From the NCBI GenBank assembly GCA_004375895.1, contig SOJW01000063.1, positions 1 through 34,871 on the forward strand: a stretch of 34,871 bases of DNA, written 5' to 3'. Below are positions 16,179 through 23,401 of the stretch, piece by piece. The stretch's first letter is position 1. The number at the start of each line of letters is the position of its first letter. Both the position numbers and the translations under genes were made by a program. This stretch comes from Candidatus Stahliibacteriota bacterium. Lineage in GTDB: Bacteria > Hydrothermota > Tepidihabitantia > B3-TA06. The notes under the pieces are model-generated. The model ran no database searches, had not been told where the DNA came from, and saw only the letters and a list, made by a program, of their open reading frames with translations.

Positions 16179-16904
16179 TCACCTCAACACGATCAAGGGC
16201 AGGCTGCGTGCCTGGCCTGCGGCCTGGAGCCTTACGAAGTATATCCCTCGAGGTATAGGCTGACCTGATTCCTCGCGTGTATCCCAGATAACAAGGTGCT
16301 CGCCTTGCTCCTGGCTGCCAATGTTCAGCTTGCGCACCCTGGTCCCGGTCACGTCATAGATCTGAATCAACACCTCGGTCTGGGTTGGAAGGAAGTAGCG
16401 AATCTGCGCAGATTGCTGGGTTGGGCTTGAGGAAGCGTTGGTAAGCTCCAGACCTGTATGGGGAGAACTGGGAGGCTCCTCGGCCCCCTCGGCGTCGTAA
16501 CAATCGCTCATCAGGGTAGTAGTGCTGAACGAGCCTAGCTGGGCTTTTATTGTAAAGCTCGTGGTGCCGGCCAGTGTATACTCCTCGTCGTAGGAGGCTT
16601 CCCAAACGCGGGCAAGATAGTCTCCAGGCTCAAGGCCTTCCAGGATATGGGTGAAGTCGAAGTAACACATGCAATAGCATGGGTGGGTCCCCAGATCGCG
16701 CTCGTAGATATCTATGATGCCCACGGTATCCGGATTGGGCTTAATCTCAAATGACATATCCGCGCAGCAGTTAAACCAGGCACTGTCATGGTGGACATAG
16801 GCGACGTTATCGGCAACCTCGGACCAAACCCTGCCTGAGGCGTAGGCGGGAATCGCCCCCACCAGGCAAACCACAACCGCCAGAAAGACCATTCCTTTTT
16901 TCAC
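16179..16904 (-). CDS. Secreted cysteine-rich protein with C-terminal sorting domain, copy 2
   Basis: A 241-residue paralog of the 15325 gene. The signal peptide is MKKGMVFLAVVVCLVGAIPA. The mature N-terminus GRVWSEVADNVAYVHHD is identical to copy 1, followed by NCCADM and CYCMCYFDF with the cysteines kept. The sorting module (IQIYDVTGTRVRKL, RGIYFVRLQ, final LIVLR) is also closely matched, while the middle is more diverged. The start is a GTG with AGGAGG at the same distance as in copy 1. Copies 1 and 2 repeat at about 863 bases, promoter included, so this is a tandem gene duplication. Confidence 0.88.
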   Translation of the reverse strand: MKKGMVFLAVVVCLVGAIPAYASGRVWSEVADNVAYVHHDSAWFNCCADMSFEIKPNPDTVGIIDIYERDLGTHPCYCMCYFDFTHILEGLEPGDYLARVWEASYDEEYTLAGTTSFTIKAQLGSFSTTTLMSDCYDAEGAEEPPSSPHTGLELTNASSSPTQQSAQIRYFLPTQTEVLIQIYDVTGTRVRKLNIGSQEQGEHLVIWDTREESGQPIPRGIYFVRLQAAGQARSLPLIVLR

Positions 16905-16934
16905 AAACCACCTCCTCGGTTGATTATCAATATT

Positions 16935-16962
16935 AATGTAGGCAAAAAATGGGGCTTGTCAA
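16935..16962 (-). promoter_or_regulatory. Promoter of cysteine-rich copy 2 (duplicated)
   Basis: TTGACA (16957-16962) and TACATT (16935-16940), spacer 16, on the minus strand, followed by the same AGGAGG leader as in copy 1. Confidence 0.7.
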
Positions 16963-17024
16963 CCCCTATTCACCCCACTCGTTCGCTGCACGACCGAGCG
17001 GGGACCCCGGATATTAATGAATCG

Positions 17025-17074
17025 GGCCGACCTGACGCGAAGCGCGCGGCAAAGCCGTGAACGTCGGCCACTAC
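17025..17074 (-). repeat. GTAG-hairpin element, long form
   Basis: Arms GGCCGAC (17025-17031) and GTCGGCC (17063-17069), then A and CTAC. CCTGAC after the first arm is shared with the element at 15266-15308. Confidence 0.6.
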
Positions 17075-17096
17075 GAACCCTTTAATCAAGTTGTAT

Positions 17097-17158
17097 GGGC
17101 GACGCAGGGCCTGCCCCTTGAGATGTTGTACATCTCATAGGGTATGCGTCGCCCCTAC
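17097..17158 (-). repeat. Nested inverted repeat with GTAG end
   Basis: Outer arms GGGCGACGCA (17097-17106) and TGCGTCGCCC (17145-17154) are perfect 10-base complements, with CTAC directly after. An inner hairpin, TGAGATG-TTGTA-CATCTCA, is centred at 17128. Confidence 0.75.
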
Positions 17159-17422
17159 ATATTCTTCGGTCGTGTGGATTCTTACATGAGGTAACAGGGG
17201 TGGTCAAGTTAGTGCGCCAAAAGTTAGCTACCAGGGTGGCAGGTGGAGAGTAAGGCTTTTTAAGGAAACCGGTCTCCCCAGCAAGGGGTCTCAAAAAAGA
17301 GCCTGGCCAATCAGCCCTCAGCCTGATCAGCCAGGACATTTAGGTATCTGCCCTCCTAATCCATAGACAACCTTAATCAAAAGCCTCCTAATGCTATTGT
17401 ATGCCCCAGAGGGGCTATTACC

Positions 17423-17875
17423 TCAAAGCCTGCACTGGTACTCGGCGATAAAGTCTCCACCGCCTGTCCCGTCGCAATCTCCATCTATCGGGTGACCATC
17501 CTTATCGGCTACCCACTCCTGGAACCGTGAACGACCCACAACCCTAACCTTTACCATCCCCCCTCCTTCAGGAAGAAGTTCGCTTGCCGGCTGCAGGGAT
17601 TCAAATCTAACGGTCTGTTCATCCGGAAATGTAATCTTTCCATCAACCAACTCGACAAGATCGGTGCTAACGATAAACGTTCCACCGTTTGTAACAGAGC
17701 TGGGGTCAACTGGTCGGGTGAACTTATAGATGAGTACGAGTCTCTCATTCTCAATCTTGAGAACTTCTGTGGTCTCACCACCTGCTATGATCTGCAGCGG
17801 CTTCGCCGCACAGGCCAACCCTCCAACCACGACCCCTAAGAAGGCTACAGCAATAATTGCTCTTTGCCAATGCAT
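17423..17875 (-). CDS. Small exported Ig-like (Big_5/SbsA-type) domain protein
   Basis: A 150-residue protein with an N-terminal signal (AIIAVAFLGVVVGGLACAAKP). The Cys in GLAC could be lipidated, but the lipobox is imperfect. The body matches the bacterial Ig-like Big_5 pattern: F(T)RPVDPSSVTNGGTFIVS, a middle GKITFPDEQTVRFESL, and a closing WVADKDGHPIDGDCDG with an Asp/Gly-rich, probably calcium-binding, loop. It probably sits on the cell surface or in the periplasm. I start at the ATG at 17875, since the GTG just before it is too close to the AAGGAGG. A hairpin lies in the leader. Confidence 0.8.
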   Translation of the reverse strand: MHWQRAIIAVAFLGVVVGGLACAAKPLQIIAGGETTEVLKIENERLVLIYKFTRPVDPSSVTNGGTFIVSTDLVELVDGKITFPDEQTVRFESLQPASELLPEGGGMVKVRVVGRSRFQEWVADKDGHPIDGDCDGTGGGDFIAEYQCRL

Positions 17876-17912
17876 CACGCCTCCTTGCCTATACTGTTAC
17901 TCCCGCATCTCT

Positions 17913-17938
17913 AGGTCACGAGGCATCTCCTCGGACCT
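17913..17938 (-). promoter_or_regulatory. Leader hairpin upstream of the Big_5-like gene
   Basis: Two consecutive arms AGGTC and CGAGG pair with CCTCG and GACCT around CATCT, with one bulged A: a 10-bp stem within the predicted 5' leader. The loop shows no obvious match to a known riboswitch. Confidence 0.5.
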
Positions 17939-17955
17939 AACCGTCCTCTATAATT

Positions 17956-17983
17956 ACTTTAGTCCGAATTTCTTACTTGTCAA
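17956..17983 (-). promoter_or_regulatory. Promoter of the Big_5-like gene
   Basis: TTGACA (17978-17983) and TAAAGT (17956-17961) are 16 bases apart on the minus strand. The -10 box is weak (4 of 6). Confidence 0.45.
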
Positions 17984-18061
17984 GGCCTACTCTAGGAATT
18001 AACGAGTAAATTATAGGGTGATTGGGGTGCAATCTTATCTCAATACGATCAAGGGCACCGG

Positions 18062-18778
18062 CTACTCCTTTGGCCTGAAGGTCTGCTCCACGGCACGCTC
18101 AAGCTCGGTGATATGGTCGGGGCCTGTCTTTTCGTAAGTCCAATCTTCAGGTACCGCGTCCTCGTAGCCGACTCCTTCCGGCCAGTAGTGGGGATCGCGT
18201 TCATAGAATTGGGTCAAACAGGTTATCCGGAAGTCAAAAGTCTTGGTTGGGATAAAATAGGTTGTGAATGAACCTACGGCCTGATAAAGATCATCACACT
18301 GCGTCTCCCACCAGCAGCCGCGAAGACGTAAGGTTTTTCTTCCACCAACGTTGATTTTCTTCATTCCCGTCTTTTCGTGGGCTATGTAGTTAAAATAGCC
18401 TGTTCCATCTTCGTAAAACGGCAGCATGTTGATAACGCCTACTTCTTCATGGGGATACCAGCGGATGAAGACCATCCCTTTACCTTCAGCGAATTGTGAG
18501 CAATAGCCGGATACAGCACTATAGTGGAGTTGGCCGAAGAGGGAGTCCACTCGTCCATAGAAATGATCAAGATCGGGTAGGTTAACTTTATAAGGCGGTT
18601 GGAAGGTATCTAATACCGTCTGGAGCTCGCAGTCGTATTCGTGAAAGTGCGGGAAATTCTCTACACCAGAATAACTGGTATATTCATACCATTCGATGTA
18701 GTTTGAAGGCAACTCAGGGAAGTTTGGTGGCTTGGGAGGAAGCACCAAGCACAAGATAATGACAGTTAAGAAATTCAT
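18062..18778 (-). CDS. Exported protein of the AVEQTFR family, paralog 1
   Basis: A 238-residue protein of a family I do not recognise; four members lie in this window. The signal peptide is short (NFLTVIILCLVLPP), and the mature start PPNFPELPSNYIEW is shared with paralogs 3 and 4. Further shared blocks are LFGQLHY, IRWYPHEE, a Cys/Trp segment (GCWWETQCD) before SFTTYFIPTKTFDFRITC, and the C-terminus ITELERAVEQTFRPKE. There is no T9SS-like sorting domain. A consensus promoter ends five bases before the ATG and there is no ribosome-binding site. It probably folds as a periplasmic or surface beta-rich domain with disulfides; the role is unknown. Confidence 0.8.
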   Translation of the reverse strand: MNFLTVIILCLVLPPKPPNFPELPSNYIEWYEYTSYSGVENFPHFHEYDCELQTVLDTFQPPYKVNLPDLDHFYGRVDSLFGQLHYSAVSGYCSQFAEGKGMVFIRWYPHEEVGVINMLPFYEDGTGYFNYIAHEKTGMKKINVGGRKTLRLRGCWWETQCDDLYQAVGSFTTYFIPTKTFDFRITCLTQFYERDPHYWPEGVGYEDAVPEDWTYEKTGPDHITELERAVEQTFRPKE

Positions 18779-18783
18779 AAAGG

Positions 18784-18812
18784 AGTATATGTTTTTAAGA
18801 ATGATCTGTCAA
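18784..18812 (-). promoter_or_regulatory. Promoter of AVEQTFR paralog 1 (predicted leaderless)
   Basis: TTGACA (18807-18812), 17-base spacer, TATACT (18784-18789), then five bases (CCTTT) and the ATG, on the minus strand. Confidence 0.8.
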
Positions 18813-18948
18813 GGACAAAAAAATCAACCTCAGATTCCTAGTGGCTTCCGGAGACTCGGAAGGAGGCTATCTTAGGCGGCCTTTAACAATTAAGTTCCTT
18901 GCGTCAAGTAATTCCCACGTCTGGGGGCCGCATATCCACTTGCTTTAC

Positions 18949-18989
18949 ACCCCACGATTTCGCTCTGCGAACTCGCGGGGACCCCGCGG
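18949..18989 (+). repeat. CCCCACG...GCGGGGACCCC palindrome
   Basis: The ends ACCCCACGATTTCGC and GCGGGGACCCCGCGG are close to those of the copy at 19894-19934. The following stretch, ATCCCCCTTATTAAGGGGGA, is also shared by the two places. Confidence 0.8.
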
Positions 18990-19022
18990 AATATCCCCCT
19001 TATTAAGGGGGACACAGGGGGA

Positions 19023-19781
19023 TCACTTCACCCTGAAGGTTTGCTCCACCGCTTGCTCAAGCTCCCAGATATGATCATAAGGAGGCAACCAACATCTCCA
19101 GTCGAGAGACAAGACAATCGAGAGAGAATCCATTGCTTCCCATATCTCATCATGGAGATATACGAGGTCCCTGCATTCTATGAGGAAATCATAATGCCTT
19201 GTAGGAATGAAGTAGTTCGTGACCCTCTCCGTTCTTGCAAGGGGTGGGGCGTCGAGTTGCTCGTTATGTGTGAAGAAACTTAGACGATAAGCCACATTCT
19301 TATTGGCCCTTATCTTTTCAACCCCCTTCTTGCTTAAGGCAATCCAGACATCATAACGATTTATAAGGTCATATCTCAGCCGCGACGGGTTGATTTCGGT
19401 TTTCTGATGCGGGTACCATTCAATACTCACACTTCTGGCAACGATCGGTTTGCTTACTGCTTTTTCCCAGGATTCTAACCCGAGGTTGGCGAAGTAGTAT
19501 GCTGTACCGCAACTGCAAGCTGCGTTTACACGGCATTCCTTGAAATTCAGGAGCGAGAGATCAATCCTGTAAGGCAGAAGCAAGGTATCTGGAACCCAGG
19601 GGCTTAATTCCCATCCAGCTTTAGAGCGTAAGTCGTAAAAATACCCAAGCCTTACAGAATCTCTATACTCATAGGTGATTTTCCAGGCCGGATAATCATC
19701 AGGGAGGCGGACCCTAACGTGTTCAGGATGTGGGGTGGGATCAACATGATTGGTTATGATAAGGAGCGCTAAGAGTATCAT
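19023..19781 (-). CDS. Exported protein of the AVEQTFR family, paralog 2 (most diverged)
   Basis: A 252-residue member of the same unrecognised family. The N-terminus MILLALLIITNHVDP is a short signal sequence. The family blocks kept are PDTLLLPYRIDL, VSIEWYPHQ, TNYFIPTRHYDFLIECRDL and the end IWELEQAVEQTFRVK. The PPxFPEL start and the SFG(Q/K)V block are lost, and the Cys pattern differs (ACSCG). The promoter again ends five bases before the ATG. About 120 bases downstream of this gene are nearly identical to the region downstream of paralog 3, so the repeats travelled with the gene copies or converted each other. Confidence 0.78.
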   Translation of the reverse strand: MILLALLIITNHVDPTPHPEHVRVRLPDDYPAWKITYEYRDSVRLGYFYDLRSKAGWELSPWVPDTLLLPYRIDLSLLNFKECRVNAACSCGTAYYFANLGLESWEKAVSKPIVARSVSIEWYPHQKTEINPSRLRYDLINRYDVWIALSKKGVEKIRANKNVAYRLSFFTHNEQLDAPPLARTERVTNYFIPTRHYDFLIECRDLVYLHDEIWEAMDSLSIVLSLDWRCWLPPYDHIWELEQAVEQTFRVK

Positions 19782-19786
19782 GAAGA

Positions 19787-19815
19787 AGTATATACTCCAT
19801 GAGTGAGTTTGTCAA
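19787..19815 (-). promoter_or_regulatory. Promoter of AVEQTFR paralog 2 (predicted leaderless)
   Basis: TTGACA (19810-19815), 17-base spacer, TATACT (19787-19792), TCTTC, ATG on the minus strand. Confidence 0.8.
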
Positions 19816-19893
19816 GTTTTTTAATGCGCAACGTCAAAGGTGTTTGAATTAAGTAGCTTCCACGTTTCCGGGCCGCATATCCACTTGCTTTAC

Positions 19894-19934
19894 ACCCCAC
19901 GAAGTCGCTTCGCTACTTCGCGGGGACCCCGCGG
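19894..19934 (+). repeat. CCCCACG...GCGGGGACCCC palindrome
   Basis: ACCCCACGAAGTCGC and GCGGGGACCCCGCGG flank an inner GAAG/CTTC stem. It is near-identical at its ends, and in its flanks on both sides, to 18949-18989. Confidence 0.8.
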
Positions 19935-19967
19935 AATATCCCCCTTATTAAGGGGGACAGAGGGGAA

Positions 19968-20738
19968 TCACTTTACCCTGAAGGTTTGCTCCACCGCGCG
20001 TTCAAGGCGGCGGATGCGGTCGGGGTAGGTTTTTATGATAAAATGCGGCAAGGTGTCGTATACTTCCGGGGGATATTCATAGCCTTGCCAAGGCATGCCA
20101 TCGTAAAGATATGTCAATTTTTGGCAGATTATGTGGAAGTCAAACCTCTCGGTGGGGATATAGTACATGGTGAAGGAGCCTGTAGGCTGCCAGCTTTGAT
20201 CACATTGCGATTGACGCCACCTGCCCCGGTGACGGTACCCCTTTATTCCCCCTATGTTAACTACATCAAAATGACTGTTAACGGCAATTGAACCTATAGG
20301 ATCATCTGGAATTATTAGCTCAACTGGCCAGAGGTTTTGCGTAATTGTAAGCGTATCCAGAATTATGTTTTCATGGATAGACCAATATATGGTCAACCAC
20401 CTGTTCTTTTCGCTCCACGAAAGAGAAGTGTCAACATCATAATCAACCTTTCCGAATGATGAGTCACCATAAGAACTAAGATGTTTAAATCCCTTAAGAT
20501 GTACCTTAAAAGGAATCAGCGTTGTATCTTTTAGCCTGGGAGTAGGTTTCTCGGCAAGATAACTAGGATTGAAATGTTTATACCAGTCCCAATACCAGCC
20601 TCCTTTGCTAAAATGATAGAAGGAGTAATCACCCCAATCGCTGTAGTTTGCCAGCTTCTCCGGGAAGCCGGGCGGCACCCACCATATATGGTGCTGGGGT
20701 TCTCCGTTGGCTATGAGAAGGAAAAGCAAAATAAGCAT
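19968..20738 (-). CDS. Exported protein of the AVEQTFR family, paralog 3
   Basis: A 256-residue member. I start at the ATG at 20738, giving MLILLFLLIANGEPQ as a clean signal peptide. The in-frame ATG 33 bases upstream overlaps the -35 box and gives a charged N-terminus. The family blocks are VPPGFPEKLANYSDW, DTTLIPFKV, SSFGKVDYD, a Gly/Arg/Cys segment (RHRGRWRQSQCD), GSFTMYYIPTERFDFHIIC and RRLERAVEQTFRVK. It stands just downstream of the convergent-free end of the 20777 gene and is read in the same direction. Confidence 0.8.
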   Translation of the reverse strand: MLILLFLLIANGEPQHHIWWVPPGFPEKLANYSDWGDYSFYHFSKGGWYWDWYKHFNPSYLAEKPTPRLKDTTLIPFKVHLKGFKHLSSYGDSSFGKVDYDVDTSLSWSEKNRWLTIYWSIHENIILDTLTITQNLWPVELIIPDDPIGSIAVNSHFDVVNIGGIKGYRHRGRWRQSQCDQSWQPTGSFTMYYIPTERFDFHIICQKLTYLYDGMPWQGYEYPPEVYDTLPHFIIKTYPDRIRRLERAVEQTFRVK

Positions 20739-20743
20739 TTCAT

Positions 20744-20771
20744 AATATAACCATTTGTTGAGCTTTGTCAA
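20744..20771 (-). promoter_or_regulatory. Promoter of AVEQTFR paralog 3 (predicted leaderless)
   Basis: TTGACA (20766-20771) and TATATT (20744-20749) with a 16-base spacer on the minus strand, five bases before the ATG. An overlapping TATTAT (18-base spacer) is an alternative -10. Confidence 0.7.
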
Positions 20772-20776
20772 GGGGG

Positions 20777-22660
20777 TTATTCGTCTGCTTGTTGGATTTC
20801 AACAATCTGGAAGGTATCAGATTCCAGAAGCTCCCAGGTCTCTTCCCCGCAAAGCCAATCCAGATACTCCTGCCTTAGTCTTGCCAGGTCTACCTGATTT
20901 GCAAGTCCAAGGTCAAGTTCGAGTTGAAATTGGGGTTGCTGGTTGTTGCCGGCTGGTTGATTCGCTTGTCCTTGTTGATCGGCCTGTATCTCGTAATCGT
21001 ACCTCATGTTGCCGGCCTGGCCGCCCAAGAGAACGTAGCACGCCTTTTGAAAGGCGCGAAGCGAGCGGCCCGTGTTGTCGCCGAACTTGCCGTCAGGTTG
21101 GCCGATATCAGGCATCCCGTTAAGATTCAAGTCCTGATGGCCTTGGATGAAGCCGTTTACCGTATCCCTTCGAACCTCGAGCCTTGTTTGCATGTAACCC
21201 ACCCAGCCGGCGTCGGCAAGACCCCGCAGTTGAGCCTGAGCCGGGTCCTCTGTGCCGAACTCCACGCTGGGCCTGTAGCCTGCGCCGTTTTCGAGCAAGC
21301 TGAACAAAGACCACCCGTTCCAGATGATAACGTTGTAACGATTTGCCGGATAGGGATCACCTTCCCCTCGACTTTGCTTGGCCCGTATTTCTGCAGGCGT
21401 TGCAATATCCATGCTCAGCCATGCATCAGGTTCGTTATAGTCAGATTCGCCTGCTATCTCCTCGTATGTAGAGTTGGTGCTGGCAACGCCGATGCAGCCG
21501 CCAAGCCACTCGGCAATCGTGTTTGGCGGACAGCCTGCAGCATGGATCTCGATTGCACTTATTTCCCGGTAGACGAATTTGGTTATGGTTATATTATCCT
21601 GGTTATCAATGTGGTAGCCCCGGTTTGCGGCGTTTGGGGAATGGGGAATCCTTCTGCCCATAAACCCATGTGATTCGTTTAGCAGCCCTCCTCTCAAGAG
21701 AAGTAAAGATGGATAATCACCGCCATGCAGATTCCATCTTGCGCTGTAGCTACCTGAGGCTACCGACGCCACGCCCTCAAGCGGATTACCCTGACTGTCA
21801 GTTGGGTTTTCCAATTTTGTTTTTCCGGGATCGGCTGAGCCGACCACCGCCCTCATATGTCCTCTCTGCATCTCGTCCTTCCATGCAAAGATAATGGTGT
21901 CGTTGTACTGGTTGAAAACGTTTTCGACCAATCTTAAGTTGCGCTCTTGGTCGTCGCTTATTCCCAGCTGATTATTGGGTTGCAGCAGTTGAGCTACTAA
22001 ATCCCTTATTGTACCCGTGAGAGCGCTTATCACATTCGTGGCGTTCCGGACATCCTGTATGTTGAGTGCATTCACCAATTGACGCCTGTTTGCCTGAGCA
22101 AGATTCTGATTGAAAGCGGGAGGGAGTTGTATGTCAAGGTCTGGATTCGCAAGATGCCGCAGTCTGACGTCCTCCACTTGCCAGAGGATGTCACAAAAAA
22201 CCAGAAGAAAAACCATAGACCTCAAGGGTGCCCTCAGTGGCGTCAGCGCCGGAGCCTGTGCTTCCAAAATTAGTTGCTGAACTCGCTGAAGTATCGGTTG
22301 GAGATCTTGTCTCAGATTTGGATGTTGCTGCCCTCTAGCGACATTTATTATCCCGTCTGCAGCCGCATTTTCACCAGCGGCGTTCAAGATGGTTGTAAGT
22401 GTTCTTTTTAGAGGATTATACTGTTGTCTGAGGTCTGCTTGAATCGAGTGCAGCCTATCGTAAGTGTTTATTTCTGTCTGAATCTCATTACGGGTATCTA
22501 TAAGCTCAGCCTGAAGGTCGTCGGAAACCAAAGGCATTGTACCGCGAAGCACAATAATATTCACTTGAAAGGGATCCCGGTCAAAGGGCATACAGAGACT
22601 GCTCGCAAATGTGTCGAGATTATCATATGTTACAACTCTGTTATCACCTATTGTTGGCAT
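20777..22660 (-). CDS. Large protein with transpeptidase-like His/Cys region and peptidoglycan-binding-like domain
   Basis: A 627-residue protein without signal peptide or membrane segment. Residues ~30-280 are helical and Gln/Asn/Arg-rich. Residues ~285-430 look like a YkuD/DUF5675-type fold: EIHAAGCPPNT with His373 and GGCIGVAS with Cys389, the spacing and flanking seen in L,D-transpeptidase-like active sites. Near 525-570 a region with DGKFGDNTGRSLRAFQKAC is close to PG_binding_1. The tail is Gln-rich. The ATG at 22660 is preferred over 22675 because GGAGG lies eight bases before it, inside the end of the upstream gene. Together with that membrane protein it resembles a phage-type lysis or cell-wall cassette, but the exact role is open. 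Confidence 0.75.
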   Translation of the reverse strand: MPTIGDNRVVTYDNLDTFASSLCMPFDRDPFQVNIIVLRGTMPLVSDDLQAELIDTRNEIQTEINTYDRLHSIQADLRQQYNPLKRTLTTILNAAGENAAADGIINVARGQQHPNLRQDLQPILQRVQQLILEAQAPALTPLRAPLRSMVFLLVFCDILWQVEDVRLRHLANPDLDIQLPPAFNQNLAQANRRQLVNALNIQDVRNATNVISALTGTIRDLVAQLLQPNNQLGISDDQERNLRLVENVFNQYNDTIIFAWKDEMQRGHMRAVVGSADPGKTKLENPTDSQGNPLEGVASVASGSYSARWNLHGGDYPSLLLLRGGLLNESHGFMGRRIPHSPNAANRGYHIDNQDNITITKFVYREISAIEIHAAGCPPNTIAEWLGGCIGVASTNSTYEEIAGESDYNEPDAWLSMDIATPAEIRAKQSRGEGDPYPANRYNVIIWNGWSLFSLLENGAGYRPSVEFGTEDPAQAQLRGLADAGWVGYMQTRLEVRRDTVNGFIQGHQDLNLNGMPDIGQPDGKFGDNTGRSLRAFQKACYVLLGGQAGNMRYDYEIQADQQGQANQPAGNNQQPQFQLELDLGLANQVDLARLRQEYLDWLCGEETWELLESDTFQIVEIQQADE

Positions 22661-22662
22661 TT

Positions 22663-23277
22663 TCAAAACCTCCATTCATAGCTGAGGGTTAGGTGCAGCC
22701 CTTTTGTGTCAAGGCGGGGGCCCAGGCTCAGCCCGCGGTAAACCAAGGAGGCAAAAATGAAGGGAACGACACGGGCAGATAGGGTGTCGTCTGCAAGCCT
22801 CACCCCCGAGCCGACCCCTATCTCGAACCTGGGCCCCGATCTTTTGGTCCGCACGTGAAATCCCTCACCCTTTGTGCGAATCGCAAACCGCTCACCCACC
22901 TTGTAGGAGTAATCCTTGATGATCCCCCTCCCTTCCCTCACCTCCACAGATGTGTCGGCAGGCATGATGCTGGTGAAACGCAGCTTGCCCTTGCCGTAAT
23001 CCAGCGCCACTATCGCCTCTGGCCAGCGGCCCCAGATCGTGTCTACATCGATGGTATCTGTGTAGATGTAGATAGTCTCCGGCTCGACCTCCTTCCAGAT
23101 GATGCGCTCGTACCAGCGCAGCACGGTATCTCGAACGATCTGGCTGATCTTCAGGGTGTCGTGCACCCGTAACACCACCGTTTGCGATTCTCCGCCTCGG
23201 CAGCGCATACCCAGGATGAATGCACCAGCGATCAGAACGATCGCCGCACCGAGCGTTATCCAATCCCTCAACTTCAT
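22663..23277 (-). CDS. Membrane-anchored protein with beta-rich C-terminus
   Basis: A 204-residue protein with one N-terminal membrane segment (ITLGAAIVLIAGAFILGM) and a repeated V.DT(L/V/I) region (VHDTLKI, VRDTVLRW, YTDTIDVDTIW). A beta-rich end (FEIGVGSGVRL, FIFASLVYRGLSLG) finishes in YEWRF, a terminal Phe as in outer-membrane strands. I know similar layouts from Bacteroidetes phage and mobile-element proteins, but cannot name the family. Two bases separate its stop from the start of the wall-binding protein, and its last codons supply that gene's ribosome-binding site. No Shine-Dalgarno sequence is seen at its own ATG. Confidence 0.72.
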   Translation of the reverse strand: MKLRDWITLGAAIVLIAGAFILGMRCRGGESQTVVLRVHDTLKISQIVRDTVLRWYERIIWKEVEPETIYIYTDTIDVDTIWGRWPEAIVALDYGKGKLRFTSIMPADTSVEVREGRGIIKDYSYKVGERFAIRTKGEGFHVRTKRSGPRFEIGVGSGVRLADDTLSARVVPFIFASLVYRGLSLGPRLDTKGLHLTLSYEWRF

Positions 23278-23327
23278 GCATAATTGTCATCGGTTTTGTG
23301 AAGAACACCATAGAAACCTGACGAAAT

Positions 23328-23360
23328 ACTCCTTTTTACCTTACGGTAAAAAGATCGCAG
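23328..23360 (+). repeat. Palindromic element of the CTCCTTTTT/AAAAAGATCGCA family, copy C
   Basis: CTTTTTACC and GGTAAAAAG pair around TTAC, followed by ATCGCAGG. A CCCTCTCCCTGAGGGAGAGGG palindrome lies just after it at about 23378-23398. Confidence 0.75.
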
Positions 23361-23401
23361 GAACCGGAACTCCTAAACCCTCTCCCTGAGGGAGAGGGGA
23401 A

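Larger units (their letters stand above)
17011..17415. other. Gene-free spacer with nested inverted repeats
   Basis: I see no credible gene. It holds a long GTAG-hairpin element (17025-17074), a nested inverted repeat (17097-17158) and an imperfect long hairpin near 17252-17305 (AGGCTTTTT against AAAAAAGAGCCT with an inner CCCC/GGGG stem). A small GCCCC-AGA-GGGGC hairpin (17403-17415) lies just after the stop of the next gene and could help termination. Confidence 0.6.

Noticed and set aside
17082-17339. Leftward 85-codon reading frame in the spacer
   Set aside because: It runs through the nested inverted repeat, has no ribosome-binding site and no protein-like pattern.
20924-21673. A 249-codon rightward frame opposite the peptidoglycan-binding-like gene
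   Set aside because: It is antisense to a gene with recognisable motifs and has no start signal.
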